Shown: positions 24,901 through 34,569, counted from the stretch's first letter. The stretch: 64,000 bases of DNA from Rhizobiaceae bacterium (GCA_019635775.1 JAHBYU010000001.1:434001-498000), one strand, 5' to 3'. The notes: generated from the sequence alone by a model not told the origin. A program made the numbers and translations.

Positions 24901-26246
24901 GATCCGTGTTTTCTGAAGGCTTCAAGGATTTCGGCAGGCTCAATCCTTGCGAGAACCTGCGCCGTGGGTTCCCTGGGCTTGCGTTGTGCCGCAAGCAACG
25001 CTGCCATGCTGGCGAATGCGCGTCCTGCGCCGTCGTGATCCGCAAAGGCGACCGCTTCGTCGCGCGCCGTACCATTCAACACAAGCGCCATACCGCCTTC
25101 CGTGCCCACAAGTGTAATGTCGGATGGGGCGGGATGCGCGCATCCCTTGGCGCAGCCCGACAAGTGCATGTGCAGGGAGCCATCGAACAGGTGCCTGTAT
25201 TCGCGGGCGATCGCGGTTGCCATCTTGCGTGCCTCGATATGCCCGGAAGCGCAGTCCGGCGCGCCCGGACATGCCGATATCGCGCATCTCGGATCGTCGG
25301 CGCCGGTGATGAAACCCAGCATCCGTGCCCGTTCGCGCAGTTCCTGCATCTGCTTTACAGATTCGCAGATGGCGACGAGGGATCTCCCCGGGGCCGGTCC
25401 GATGTCTTCGATGCCGAGCGAAATGGCCGCCTCGCAGAACGTCTTCAGGACGTCCGCAAACGTCTGGCCGAAGGGCAGGCCTATGCCGAGCGCCAGGCGG
25501 CCGTCACGGAGATCGAAGTTCCCGATCAGGGTTCGCGGCGCCGAAGGCCTTGATCCGTATTCCGCAGAGGACGGCTCGGCACCCAGTTCTTCGTCATTCA
25601 AGTCTCGACCGCGCGCTCGGCGGCCCATTTCCGCAATCCCGGACAACAAGGTGATTGCGCGGTCGCGGGCAAGGTCATCGCTTCCAGCAACGGCGAGCGG
25701 TCTTGCCGTTTGAGCGTGGCCAGCGATAGCGACCCGCCAGCCGCCTGATACAGCGGTGAGCCGCACATCGGCCGCGACCTCGTCCAGCGCAGTCCTTCCG
25801 CCGCCATCGACGACCACCGACACCTTGGGGCCGAGCCGCCCTTCCAGTCCAGCTCCTGCAATGGCGGTCCTCAAGCTTTCGACCAGCCGCGTCGGATCGG
25901 TCACTTCAGTCGGATCGAGGCCGGCCAGCACGCCGGTCTGAACCGGAACGCCGGTATGGACGGCAATGCCAAGTTCGGTAACAGCCTCGGCAAATGGGAC
26001 GGCAGAATGCTCGCTCAGACCGCGTATCTGAATGCTTCCCCGCGCGGTCACCTCGATGATGCCGTTTCCATGGGCCAGCGCGGCTTCGCACAACCCTGTG
26101 AGCGCGTCTGGCGACAGGCCGCCAGCCACCGGGTTCAGCCGCACTAGCAGGCCGTCTCCGGTTTTCATGGGCGCGGAAAGCGCAGGGCACGCGCCGCGTC
26201 TTGTGAAGCCGCCCGCCAGTACGGGTTCTTTGACCGGCATGCTCAT
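24897..26246 (-). CDS. cobG: precorrin-3B synthase
   Basis: The product is 449 residues from the ATG at 26246, which overlaps the cobN stop by ATGA. CobG is the oxygen-using monooxygenase that makes precorrin-3B, related to sulfite/nitrite reductases with siroheme-type folds. Two ferredoxin-like repeats are visible (MKTGDGLLVRLNP and, later, RLALGIGLPFGQT). The 4Fe-4S ligands lie in ISACPGAPDCASGH and HLSGCAKGCAHP. Its presence marks the oxygen-dependent branch of corrin synthesis and hence an aerobic life style. Fourth gene of the riboswitch operon. Confidence 0.95.
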   Translation of the reverse strand: MSMPVKEPVLAGGFTRRGACPALSAPMKTGDGLLVRLNPVAGGLSPDALTGLCEAALAHGNGIIEVTARGSIQIRGLSEHSAVPFAEAVTELGIAVHTGVPVQTGVLAGLDPTEVTDPTRLVESLRTAIAGAGLEGRLGPKVSVVVDGGGRTALDEVAADVRLTAVSGGWRVAIAGHAQTARPLAVAGSDDLARDRAITLLSGIAEMGRRARGRDLNDEELGAEPSSAEYGSRPSAPRTLIGNFDLRDGRLALGIGLPFGQTFADVLKTFCEAAISLGIEDIGPAPGRSLVAICESVKQMQELRERARMLGFITGADDPRCAISACPGAPDCASGHIEARKMATAIAREYRHLFDGSLHMHLSGCAKGCAHPAPSDITLVGTEGGMALVLNGTARDEAVAFADHDGAGRAFASMAALLAAQRKPREPTAQVLARIEPAEILEAFRKHGS

Positions 26247-29200
26247 GCCGCAGCCTTTCCGCGTGCTTCGGCGATCAGTGCCTCCAGATCGTTGTCTATG
26301 GAGTTGCGCAGCGGGTTCCACAGGCCACGCCGACGCGCCGAAAGGAAGCGCTCGGCGATAAAGGCGGCTGCCTTCGGATTCTCGCGCAACATGAAGGCGC
26401 GAACCTCGTCGTCGCCGACATAGGCGTCGTGGACCGCCTCGATCAGCGCAGCGGGCACGGCGTTCGTCGTTTCGGCAAAACCGACCAGCCGGTCCACGGT
26501 CTCTGCGAACTCGGAAGCGCCGCGCGGGCCGTGCCGCATCTGGCCGTCAATGAAACGTGGATTGATCGCACGCGCTTTTACCACACGGCTGACCGCCTCG
26601 GTGACGGAACGCGGCCTGGGTTTGCCGGGATCGGTCGTGTCGAGGACGATCACGTCGGCCTTGCCGCCAAGCATTGCCACCGCCGCCGAGAAGCCGCCCA
26701 CGAAAGCCACGTCGGACGAGCCTTCGAGAATGTCGCGGCCGGGATCGTCGCCCGTATGTACAAGGAGGTCGGCCTCGGCCACGCGTCCTGTAAAGGCGCC
26801 AGGCAGGTGCTGACCCTCTCCCTCTGGTCCGCCATAGGCATGCGAGGCCGAGTCGAGATAGGCGCGACCGATTTCCTCCCGATCCTGCCAGCGCCCGCTG
26901 GCAAGAAGCTCCTCGGTGCCCGCGCCATATGTGCCGGGAGACGAACCGAATATGCGCAACGGCTCGGCATTCTGCAGCCTTCTCGCTTCGGCCAGCGGGT
27001 TTTCGGTTCCATCCTCGTCGCGAGCAGCGACCGCTTTCGTCGCCGCATCAATGAGCGCGATCTGGGTCGGGAACATGTCCCGGAACAGGCCCGATATGCG
27101 CCACGTCACGTCGATCCGTGGTCGGCCAAGCGTTGCGGGCGGCAGGACCTCTATGCCGGAAACCCGGCCGGTAGCTGCATCCCATTGCGGCCGGCAGCCC
27201 ATAAGCGCCAGGCCTTGCGCGATCTCCTCGCCGCCGGTGCGCAGCGAGGCCGAGCCCCAGAGATCGACCACGAGCGCGCGCGGCCAGTCGCCGTTTTCCT
27301 GCATGTAGCGGCGCAGCACCTCGCTTGCGGCCAACTGGCCGATGTCGAAGGCAGTCGGCGTCGGCATTGTGCGCGGATCGGCGGTGAAGAGATTGCGTCC
27401 GGTTGGAAGCACATCCTTGCGACCACGCGCCGGTGCGCCGGATGGGCCTGCCGTAACATGGCGACCGTCCAGCGCGGCGATCAGCGCGGCGCGCTCGGCC
27501 TCGGCGCTTTCCCTGCGGACGGGTTCGTCGTCCGGTCCGGCGCGGCCATAGATGTGCAGCCCATCCTTGATGGCAAAGTCCTTCAGGTCGCAAAGCCAGG
27601 CGTCGATGCGGCGCAGAGCCTCGTCGGGCTGGTCGGTTTCGGCGACGCCTGCTTCGCCTGCGAGACCTGTCGCACTCGCCGTCTCGACGATCAGCTGCGC
27701 CAGCCGGTCGCGACGGCGTCGATCCAGCCCGTCGGCCTGAGCATATTCGTCGACCAGCCGTTCGAGCTTCTGCTTCTGTTCATCCAGTCCGGCATTCACA
27801 AGGGGTGGCGGCAGGTGGCCGAGCGTGACGGCGGCAATGCGCCGCTTGGCCTGCGCTGCCTCGCCGGGGTTGGAGACGATGAATGGATAGATGACGGGCA
27901 GGGGTCCCGTGACGATTTCAGGGAAGCAGTTCCTTCCCAGTGCAACAGCCTTCCCGGGCAGCCATTCCAACGTGCCATGCGCCCCCACATGAATGATGGC
28001 GTGGCAACCGATCGCCTTGCGCATCCACAGTCCGAACGCGATGAGCGCGTGGCGCGGGGGCAACGTCGGGTCATGATAGTCGGCGCGGCGGTCCTGCGAC
28101 TTGCCACGATCGGGCGCAAGCGCGACGGTGACGTTGCCGAATGTCGCAGCGCGGAAGCGGTTCGGCGTCGCGGCAGGCTTGCCCCACGCTTCCTCAACGG
28201 TCGCCTTGGCTTCAACCGGCAGGTCCGCGCACAGGTTCAGATACGCTTCCGGGCCCATTTCGGGGCCATCGGTCTCGACCATGTCCAACAGTGCGCGAGG
28301 CGTTTTCGGAATCGCTTCAACGCGGTAGCCGGCCTGCTTCAGGTCATGCAGCATGGCGAGCACGGAGGAAGGCACGTCGAGCCCGACCGCGTAGCCCGTG
28401 CGGCCAGCCGCGCCCGGATAGTCCGGCATGATGATGACCAGTCGGCGTTCCTCACGCGGTGTCCGCTGCAGGCGGATCATCGCCTCGATGCGCGATGCGA
28501 CCTGTTCGACGCGATCGCTTTCCGGTTTGTTGGAAAAGGCTCGGAAACCGAGTTCGGGGTCGAGGTCGCTTTCGCCCTTGAAGGAGAGCGCGCCGGCCAG
28601 GATGCGCCCGTCGAGTTCGGGCATGACCACATGCATGGCGAGGTCGGCGGGAGCCAGTCCGCGCGGGCTCTTCTCCCAGGCCTCGCGCCTTGTCGTCGCT
28701 ACGATGACCTGCATCACCGGAATGCCGACACGATCGAAAAGCGTTTCGGCGCCCGGCTCGGCCCCCGCCGCGAAGGCGGTCGCAGTAACGATCAACGCCG
28801 GGTCGAGGTCGCGCAGGGCCTGTTCAACGAAGGCCGAGGAGTGCTTTTCCTTGAGGCTGGCGACGAAGATCGGTACTGGCCGCAGGCCCTTTTCACTCAG
28901 CGCGTTGCATAGCGCATCGATGGGCGCGACGTCGGCCGCGAGCAGCATGGAGCGGTAAAAAAGGATCGGGATCGCGGGCAACGCCGCGCCGCTGGCCGGA
29001 ACCGGCTGCGGGACAACGGTCTTCATCCGATGGTCGTAGAAACCGGCCTTGGGCACTTCCGACGCCGGGGGTGCTTCCGTGGCATGTCCGGCAAGCGCCG
29101 ACAGACGCCGCACAAGCGCCGTCATGTTCTGCGGGCCTCCCTCGCGAAAATAGGAGAGCAGCGCATCGAGTTCGGCTGGCGGCAGCGTCGAGCATTCGAT

Positions 29201-29575
29201 GAGGCGGTCGTCGCGCTCGCGGCATTCGCCTGGCAGCAACGCCAGCTTTATGCCATGCGCCCGCGCCATCGCAGCCAGATGGTCGCAGCCGTAGCGCCAC
29301 CAGTCGTAGCCGCCCAGGATGCGCACCAGCACGACCTTTGCCTTCTGGCCAACGCTGTCGACCCATAGGTCGACGGACATCGGGTGGCGCAGGTCGCGCA
29401 GCGCTGCCAGCCGCAAGGAAGGCAGAGCTGCAGCCTCGGCCTTCCAGGCTGTCGCCATGCCAGCAAGATCGCTGTCGGTGAAGGACAGCGCCACGACATC
29501 CGCCGGCGCCTGCCGCAGATCGACCGGCTCGACCAAGTCGTCGAGCGAGGCGGACGATGTCGTCAGCAGATGCAC
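26243..29575 (-). CDS. cobN: cobaltochelatase large subunit CobN
   Basis: The product is 1110 residues with both ends recognisable, though shorter than the roughly 1250-1275 residues common in the family. CobN carries the active site for ATP-driven insertion of cobalt into hydrogenobyrinic acid a,c-diamide. It works with two small AAA/VWA subunits that are not encoded in this window. Marks are VVLVRILGGYDWWRYG near residue 80, PILFYRSMLLAAD near 205, IMPDYPGAAGRTGYAVGLD, and the very conserved IIHVGAHGTLEWLPGKAVAL; the C-terminal YGGPEGEGQHLPGAF and FVGGFSAAVAMLGG are also there. It lies 15 bases after cobW and overlaps cobG by ATGA. Confidence 0.95.
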   Translation of the reverse strand: MHLLTTSSASLDDLVEPVDLRQAPADVVALSFTDSDLAGMATAWKAEAAALPSLRLAALRDLRHPMSVDLWVDSVGQKAKVVLVRILGGYDWWRYGCDHLAAMARAHGIKLALLPGECRERDDRLIECSTLPPAELDALLSYFREGGPQNMTALVRRLSALAGHATEAPPASEVPKAGFYDHRMKTVVPQPVPASGAALPAIPILFYRSMLLAADVAPIDALCNALSEKGLRPVPIFVASLKEKHSSAFVEQALRDLDPALIVTATAFAAGAEPGAETLFDRVGIPVMQVIVATTRREAWEKSPRGLAPADLAMHVVMPELDGRILAGALSFKGESDLDPELGFRAFSNKPESDRVEQVASRIEAMIRLQRTPREERRLVIIMPDYPGAAGRTGYAVGLDVPSSVLAMLHDLKQAGYRVEAIPKTPRALLDMVETDGPEMGPEAYLNLCADLPVEAKATVEEAWGKPAATPNRFRAATFGNVTVALAPDRGKSQDRRADYHDPTLPPRHALIAFGLWMRKAIGCHAIIHVGAHGTLEWLPGKAVALGRNCFPEIVTGPLPVIYPFIVSNPGEAAQAKRRIAAVTLGHLPPPLVNAGLDEQKQKLERLVDEYAQADGLDRRRRDRLAQLIVETASATGLAGEAGVAETDQPDEALRRIDAWLCDLKDFAIKDGLHIYGRAGPDDEPVRRESAEAERAALIAALDGRHVTAGPSGAPARGRKDVLPTGRNLFTADPRTMPTPTAFDIGQLAASEVLRRYMQENGDWPRALVVDLWGSASLRTGGEEIAQGLALMGCRPQWDAATGRVSGIEVLPPATLGRPRIDVTWRISGLFRDMFPTQIALIDAATKAVAARDEDGTENPLAEARRLQNAEPLRIFGSSPGTYGAGTEELLASGRWQDREEIGRAYLDSASHAYGGPEGEGQHLPGAFTGRVAEADLLVHTGDDPGRDILEGSSDVAFVGGFSAAVAMLGGKADVIVLDTTDPGKPRPRSVTEAVSRVVKARAINPRFIDGQMRHGPRGASEFAETVDRLVGFAETTNAVPAALIEAVHDAYVGDDEVRAFMLRENPKAAAFIAERFLSARRRGLWNPLRNSIDNDLEALIAEARGKAAA

Positions 29576-29590
29576 GCTGGTTTGCCCCGT

Positions 29591-30631
29591 TCAGCCGGCG
29601 AGTATTTTCTCGATCGCCGGACGGTTCAGCCCCTTCAGGCCGATGACCACCAGCCGCGAGCGGCGGTCGTCGTCCGACACCCATGCCCTATCATAATAGT
29701 GATTCACACGTGGGCCTACCGCCTGCAGAAGCAGCCTCATCGGCTTGCCTTCGACCTCGACGAAGCCCTTCACACGCAGCACGTTCTCCTGCTCGGCAGC
29801 GGCAGCCACCCGCTGCGCCAGCGCTTCGGGGCTGGCGATGGCGGGAAGCTCGAGCACGAACGTATCGAAATCGTCATGCTCGTGGTCGAGTTCATCGTCG
29901 TGGTGCGTCTTGCGGTTGTCGATATCGTCCTCGACCGCCAGCCCGAGCCCAAGCAGAAGCGAACTGTCGATCTTGCCGTTGGCGGCTGGCACCACCTTGA
30001 CGCCGGCGCGGACATGTTCACCGAGCGCGACGTGGGCGCGCGCCGATCCATCCGAATCGATCAGGTCGTTCTTGGACAGGATGATGAGGTCCGCGCAGGC
30101 CACCTGATCGTCGAAAACCTCCTCCACCGGATCGTCATGGTCCAGCGTGTCGTCGGCCGCACGCTGGGCGGCGAGCGCGTCCATGTCGGAGGCGACTTGG
30201 CCGTCTGCCAGCGCGGCTCCGTCGACCACGGCGACAACACCGTCGACCGTCACGCGGCTCTTTACCGTCGGCCACTGGAAGGCCTGAACCAGCGGCTTGG
30301 GCAGGGCCAGCCCCGAGGTTTCAATGATGATGTGGTCTACTTTCGGGGAACGCGCGAGGATCTGATCGAGCGCGGGGACGAAATCGTCGGCCACCGTGCA
30401 GCAAATGCAGCCATTGGCGAGTTCGACGATGTTTTCCTCCGGGCACGATTCGATGCCGCAGCTTCGCAATATTTCGCCGTCGACGCCGACATCGCCGAAT
30501 TCGTTGACGATCAGCGCAAGGCGCTTGCCCTTTGAGTTTTCGAGCAGGTTGCGGATCAGGGTCGTCTTGCCGGCGCCGAGGAAGCCGGTAACGACGGTGC
30601 AGGGAACGCGCGAGAGCGAAGCGGTGGTCAT
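29591..30631 (-). CDS. cobW: CobW, GTPase and metal chaperone for cobalamin synthesis
   Basis: The product is 346 residues from the ATG at 30631, which overlaps the preceding stop by ATGA. CobW is a G3E-family GTPase believed to deliver Co(II) to CobN. Visible are the P-loop TGFLGAGKTTLIRNLL, the metal motif NGCICCTV, IIIETSGLALPKPL (switch region), and SKNDLID (NKxD equivalent). A His/Asp-rich segment around residues 230-250 (THHDDELDHEHDD) separates the GTPase and the C-terminal domain. It sits directly before cobN, in line with a chaperone role. Confidence 0.93.
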   Translation of the reverse strand: MTTASLSRVPCTVVTGFLGAGKTTLIRNLLENSKGKRLALIVNEFGDVGVDGEILRSCGIESCPEENIVELANGCICCTVADDFVPALDQILARSPKVDHIIIETSGLALPKPLVQAFQWPTVKSRVTVDGVVAVVDGAALADGQVASDMDALAAQRAADDTLDHDDPVEEVFDDQVACADLIILSKNDLIDSDGSARAHVALGEHVRAGVKVVPAANGKIDSSLLLGLGLAVEDDIDNRKTHHDDELDHEHDDFDTFVLELPAIASPEALAQRVAAAAEQENVLRVKGFVEVEGKPMRLLLQAVGPRVNHYYDRAWVSDDDRRSRLVVIGLKGLNRPAIEKILAG

Positions 30632-31041
30632 GCCATGTCCTTGAGAATCGGGAGGGGAGGAATGCGCGCCACGAGGCCGCGCTTGAGGGATTCTGGCCGG
30701 CCGCGCCACGGGATGCGTCCGTCCGTCGAGCCGGCGAAAAGCTTGGCGCCTTCTATCAGGTCCGAGCCGCTATCGGGCTTAAGGTCGCCGAAAACATAGT
30801 TCCAGCAGCCATCCCGCAGGATGGCGGCTGACAGCCGGCGGCTGCAGTTGCCCAGGCAGTCGACCGTCGTGACACGTACTTTTCCCCCGGAAGCGGCGTT
30901 GGCGTCGGCGGCGAGCTCCATGCCGGCGCGGGGATGATCGTCCGAACCCGATTCGTCGCGACAGGTTGCGCAGACGACGACGGTCACCGCCGACAGGCCG
31001 GCAGGCTCCGAGACAGTTGACGAAACGTCCTTGGCTTCCAA
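30628..31041 (-). CDS. DUF1636 thioredoxin-like ferredoxin-type protein, first gene of the cobalt-chelation operon
   Basis: The product is about 137 residues. No ATG fits. A TTG at 31041 with AGGGAG six bases upstream is the best start, and a GTG 20 codons further in is an alternative. The core has VVVCATCRDE, then VDCLGNCSRRLSAAI, the Cys pattern of the small thioredoxin-like 2Fe-2S ferredoxin fold that DUF1636 shares. Members regularly accompany cobW and cobN, so a redox or metal-handling role in cobalt supply is inferred; no activity is established. It lies 47 bases after the cobalamin riboswitch and overlaps cobW by ATGA. Confidence 0.8.
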   Translation of the reverse strand: MEAKDVSSTVSEPAGLSAVTVVVCATCRDESGSDDHPRAGMELAADANAASGGKVRVTTVDCLGNCSRRLSAAILRDGCWNYVFGDLKPDSGSDLIEGAKLFAGSTDGRIPWRGRPESLKRGLVARIPPLPILKDMA

Positions 31042-31088
31042 AGCAGGCTCCCTGTCCGGGACACCCGCCGGACGGTCGGTCAGTTTCT

Positions 31089-31262
31089 GACGGCAGGTCT
31101 CCTGGCTCGCGGGTCGCTGCCCTTGCCGCCTTCCCGGACCTGTCCAGTGGCTTTCGGCTGGGGCTCGTCGCTTACAGTTGCGGGGACAGCCGCGGCATTG
31201 GGCCCGAGCCCGCACCGCATTCCCTCTTAGCCTCTCCCTGTTCAGGAAGAGGACCGTCCCGA
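31089..31262 (-). promoter_or_regulatory. cobalamin riboswitch
   Basis: On the minus strand the region carries the full set of class marks: an early GGGAATGCGGTG element, the central CCGCGGCTGTCCCCGCAACTG core followed by GTAAGCG, and the closing B12 box GCCAGGAGACCTGCC at about 31092-31106. The distal stem pairs GACGGTCCTCTTCCTG-type sequence with nearby complement. The B12 box is 48 bases from the start of the DUF1636 gene, so adenosylcobalamin is expected to shut off DUF1636-cobW-cobN-cobG-cobH-cobI-cobJ, acting at translation initiation or by premature termination. No second riboswitch is seen before cobL or cobA. Confidence 0.93.
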
Positions 31263-31353
31263 CGATTTAGGCTGTTGGGAGGTTTGAAGTCAACGTCGGC
31301 GCAACTAGAACCCCGTTTCTGCCGACGCCGATGTTGTCTGAACGGGATGAGCC

Positions 31354-32064
31354 ATGTCGAACGGATGGAATGAATCTGCAGTGGCCTGGGTGACCGGCCT
31401 GGGTGAACGGGGTGACTACGGTCGGGAGTTTGTCCTCGACCGCCCGATGCTCGCCAGGGTCGACGCCGGCAAATTCCACAATGCGCTCGACGTTGGATGC
31501 GGCGAGGGCCGGTTTTGCCGCATGATGGCGCAGCGGGGGATCGCCTGCGTGGGTATCGATCCAACGGAAGCGTTGCTTGCCGAGGCCCGTCGTCGCGATC
31601 CAGACGGGCGCTATCGGTTCGGCTATGCCGAAGAACTTCCGTTTGGTGACGCGGAATTCGATCTGGTGGTCAGCTATCTCAGCCTGATCGACATCCGCGA
31701 TGCCGGACGCGCGATTTCCGAGATGTCGCGCGTTCTGCGTCCCGGCGGCACGCTGCTTATCGCCAATCTGAACAGCTTCATAACGGCGGCATCGCCTGAC
31801 GGCTGGCACGAATGCGCGGATGGCGAAACCCGATATTGCTTCGACAACTATATGGATGAGCGCGCGGACTGGGTCAGTTGGCGCGGTATCAGGATAGAGA
31901 ACTGGCACCGGCCGCTCAGCACCTACATGAAGCTCCTGCTCGGACAGGGGCTCAGCCTGCGATGGTTTGACGAACCCGAACCGATTGGCGGCGACGAGGC
32001 GCGCCGCACGCGCTACAGGCGTGCGCCTTACTTCCATGTCATGGAGTGGCGAAAGGGCGGCTGA
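31354..32064 (+). CDS. class I SAM-dependent methyltransferase, substrate unknown
   Basis: The product is 236 residues. Motif I of the Rossmann methyltransferase fold is clear (ALDVGCGEGRFCRMMAQRGIACVGIDPTE, residues about 44-72), followed by GYAEELPFGDAEFDLVVSYLSLIDIRD (motifs II-III) and MSRVLRPGGTLLIANLNSF. The C-terminal part (EIWHRPLSTYMKLLLGQGLSLRWFDEP-like) is that of small-molecule methyltransferases of the UbiE/BioC type. It starts 92 bases from the riboswitch, divergent from the cob operon, and ends nine bases from the convergent YcaQ gene. Nothing in the context fixes its substrate; a corrin-related role is not supported by the family. Confidence 0.85.
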   Translation: MSNGWNESAVAWVTGLGERGDYGREFVLDRPMLARVDAGKFHNALDVGCGEGRFCRMMAQRGIACVGIDPTEALLAEARRRDPDGRYRFGYAEELPFGDAEFDLVVSYLSLIDIRDAGRAISEMSRVLRPGGTLLIANLNSFITAASPDGWHECADGETRYCFDNYMDERADWVSWRGIRIENWHRPLSTYMKLLLGQGLSLRWFDEPEPIGGDEARRTRYRRAPYFHVMEWRKGG

Positions 32065-32073
32065 TCGCGGATG

Positions 32074-33273
32074 CTACATGGCGCGCCTGAGGGCGGGGCC
32101 GAGGTCGCCGTTCGGCATCACCTCCATCCTCTCAAGGCCAAGCCATGATTGCATAAGGCGAAACTCTTCCAGCAATTGGGACGCCGTTTCGGGTGGTGCC
32201 CCCGGTTCGGCATAGGTAGCGAGCACACGAAGGACACCCGCCGGACGATCGGCCTTCACGTCGGCGCGGGCCACGATCGTGTCGCCAAGCAGGAAAGGCA
32301 GGACATAATAGCCGTACTGGCGCTTCTCGGCCGGTGTGTAGATTTCTATCCGGTAGCGAAAGCCGAACAGGCGCTCGGCTCGCGAGCGCTCGAACACCAG
32401 CGGATCGAAGGGAGCGAGAAGAGCGCGGGCCTGAACCTTTCGAGGCATCCGAGCACCGGCATGCAGAAATGCGGGTTGCTTCCAGCTCTCCACGGTAACG
32501 GGAAAGAGTTCGCGCTCCTCGACCAGTTCCTCCAGCCGCGCCTTCGTGTCGGCCGGCGACAGTCGGTAGTAGTCGCGCAGGTCGCCATAGGTAGCCACGC
32601 CAAGCGCACGGGCCGAATGCCGCAGCAGTTCCCGGTGGGCGTCCTCGGGGGTGAGGGGAGGTGCCTCGAATATATCCTTGGGAATGACACGCTCCGGCAG
32701 GTCGTAGAGCCGTTCGAAACCACGCCGGGAGTGGGTGGTGATGCGTCCTGCCCAGAACAGCCATTCAAAAGCGTGCTTTTCGTCCGACCAGCCCCACCAA
32801 CCGCCCTTGCCCTTTGCGCCGTCGATGTCGGATGCCGCGATCGGGCCACGAGACGCCACTTCGGCGTAAATCGCATCGATCAGCCTATTGTTCTTTTCCG
32901 CCCAGCGGGCAAGGCCACCATAGATTTCGCTGCGATCGTTGCCGGCCGCTCGATCCATCCGCCAGCGGAAAAGCGGCCATTTCTCGATAGGAAGAAAGGA
33001 TGCCTCGTGGGCCCAGTACTCGAAGAGGCGCCGTTTTTTCCCCGACGCTGCCGTATCCAGTAAGGTGGTCGGGTAGGGGCCGAGGCGGGAAAAAAGCGGC
33101 ATGTAGTGCGCGCGCACGACGGCGCTGACCGAATCGATCTGAAGCAGGCCGAGGCGCGAGACGACGCGATTGAGATGGCGTCTGTCGATGGGGCTGGTCG
33201 GGCGCTGCTCCGAGAAACCCTGCGCGGCTAGCGCGATACGACGGGCCTCCGGAAGGGAGAGCTTCTCTTTCAC
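32074..33273 (-). CDS. YcaQ/AlkX-type DNA glycosylase with winged-helix repeats
   Basis: The product is 399 residues, full length. This family (HTH_42) unhooks DNA interstrand crosslinks and removes alkylated bases, and is built from tandem winged helices. Near the N-terminus are LSLPEARRIALAAQGF and the catalytic motif Q45-I-D47 in LGLLQIDSVSAVVRAHYMPLFSRLG. The Q-x-D form is that of YcaQ/AlkX rather than the Q-x-Q of streptomycete AlkZ. FEYWAHEASFLPIEKWPLFRWRM and the late FDPLVFERSRAERLFGFRYRIEIYTP block are typical. It is convergent with the methyltransferase and divergent from the nuo operon, with no self-resistance cluster nearby, so a housekeeping repair role is likely. Confidence 0.88.
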   Translation of the reverse strand: MKEKLSLPEARRIALAAQGFSEQRPTSPIDRRHLNRVVSRLGLLQIDSVSAVVRAHYMPLFSRLGPYPTTLLDTAASGKKRRLFEYWAHEASFLPIEKWPLFRWRMDRAAGNDRSEIYGGLARWAEKNNRLIDAIYAEVASRGPIAASDIDGAKGKGGWWGWSDEKHAFEWLFWAGRITTHSRRGFERLYDLPERVIPKDIFEAPPLTPEDAHRELLRHSARALGVATYGDLRDYYRLSPADTKARLEELVEERELFPVTVESWKQPAFLHAGARMPRKVQARALLAPFDPLVFERSRAERLFGFRYRIEIYTPAEKRQYGYYVLPFLLGDTIVARADVKADRPAGVLRVLATYAEPGAPPETASQLLEEFRLMQSWLGLERMEVMPNGDLGPALRRAM

Positions 33274-33595
33274 GACTTCTGATACCCTAGCGGAAGGTGT
33301 TTTTCGTAGAATGTACAGGCAAAAAACCGGATCTTTACGGGCAATCGTAACAGCCGTTGAGCGGAAAACTGTCAGGAGATTAAAGTGGAGTGAAATAGTA
33401 AGGAATTCATGAGGATGTGAAACGTTGGAACTGTCTCCAAATGCTCAAGGTTTGTCTTGCTTCACCGGGACTGCTGCGCTAACCCTCCCGCGTTGCAGCA
33501 TGAACCCGGAACGGTTCTGTGTAGGCTTTGTCGCGCTTCCTCATTCGGGTCCCGTGCTGTAAACCAAACTGGATCTTATCCGCGGACCTGAGGCA
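33274..33595. promoter_or_regulatory. 322-base divergent region upstream of the nuo operon
   Basis: No gene is seen here. The left half is less GC-rich and holds purine-rich tracts; the right half has small dyads such as GAACCCGGAACGGTTC at about 33508-33523. It must contain the promoters of the YcaQ gene and of the nuo operon, but I find no hexamer pair strong enough to name. nuoA has a TGAGG ribosome site a few bases before its ATG. Confidence 0.4.
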
Positions 33596-33961
33596 ATGAG
33601 CGAACTCCTGGGCTCCTACCTGCCCGTCGTGATCTTTATCGGCGTTGCGTTGATCGTCGGCATCGCGCTGGTTGTGGCGCCTTTCCTTGTCGCTTACCGA
33701 AACCCGGACCCGGAGAAGCTGTCGGCCTACGAATGCGGCTTCAACTCGTTCGATGACGCCCGCATGAAGTTCGATGTCCGCTTCTACCTTGTGTCGATCC
33801 TGTTCATCATCTTCGACCTCGAGGTGGCGTTCCTGTTTCCGTGGGCCGTGTCCTTCGGCGAGATCGGCATGTTCGGCTTCTGGTCGATGATGGTTTTCCT
33901 CGGCGTGCTCACCATCGGCTTCATCTATGAATGGAAGAAGGGAGCGCTGGAATGGGATTGA
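33596..33961 (+). CDS. nuoA: NADH-quinone oxidoreductase subunit A
   Basis: The product is 121 residues with three membrane helices. NuoA helps form the junction between the peripheral and membrane arms of complex I at the quinone channel. The family loop [45 protein letters not shown], with the conserved Cys, is complete. It is first in the operon and its last ten bases overlap nuoB. Confidence 0.97.
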   Translation: MSELLGSYLPVVIFIGVALIVGIALVVAPFLVAYRNPDPEKLSAYECGFNSFDDARMKFDVRFYLVSILFIIFDLEVAFLFPWAVSFGEIGMFGFWSMMVFLGVLTIGFIYEWKKGALEWD

Positions 33962-34569
33962 GCCCGACCATGACGCCTACCGCGACCCCGTCTGCCGCTT
34001 CCGGCCACGGAACGCTCGTTGCTCCCCGGCCCAAGGGCATACTTGATCCGTCGACCGGCAAGCCGGTCGGCCATGACGATCCGTTCTTCGGCGCGATCAA
34101 CGAGGAACTGTCCGACAAGGGCTTTCTCGTGACGTCTGCCGAGGCGCTCATCACGTGGGCGCGCACCGGCTCGCTGATGTACATGACCTTCGGCCTGGCC
34201 TGCTGTGCGGTCGAGATGATCCATTCGGCAATGCCGCGCTACGATTCGGAGCGCTTCGGCATCGCGCCGCGCGCCTCGCCGCGCCAGTCCGACGTGATGA
34301 TCGTCGCCGGTACGCTGACCAACAAGATGGCTCCCGCGCTGCGCAAGGTCTATGACCAGATGCCCGAGCCGCGCTACGTCATCTCGATGGGGTCCTGCGC
34401 CAATGGCGGCGGCTACTATCATTACTCCTATGCCGTGGTTCGCGGCTGCGACCGCGTGGTTCCGGTGGATATCTATGTCCCGGGCTGCCCGCCGACGGCT
34501 GAGGCACTGATGTACGGCCTTCTTCTCCTCCAGAAGAAGATTCGCCGCACTGGCACGATCGAGCGGTGA
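33952..34569 (+). CDS. nuoB: NADH-quinone oxidoreductase subunit B
   Basis: The product is 205 residues from the ATG at 33952, inside the end of nuoA and after GGGAG. NuoB carries the last iron-sulfur cluster, N2, which passes electrons to quinone. Its ligands are visible in [26 protein letters not shown] and [14 protein letters not shown]. An N-terminal extension of about 35 Pro/Thr/Ser-rich residues precedes the conserved core, longer than in many relatives. Confidence 0.97.
   Translation: MGLSPTMTPTATPSAASGHGTLVAPRPKGILDPSTGKPVGHDDPFFGAINEELSDKGFLVTSAEALITWARTGSLMYMTFGLACCAVEMIHSAMPRYDSERFGIAPRASPRQSDVMIVAGTLTNKMAPALRKVYDQMPEPRYVISMGSCANGGGYYHYSYAVVRGCDRVVPVDIYVPGCPPTAEALMYGLLLLQKKIRRTGTIER

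Noticed and set aside
31354..32064. Assigning the methyltransferase to corrin synthesis because it adjoins the riboswitch
   Set aside because: It is divergent from the riboswitch, has the ordinary class I Rossmann fold rather than the tetrapyrrole methylase fold, and the corrin methylation steps are already covered.
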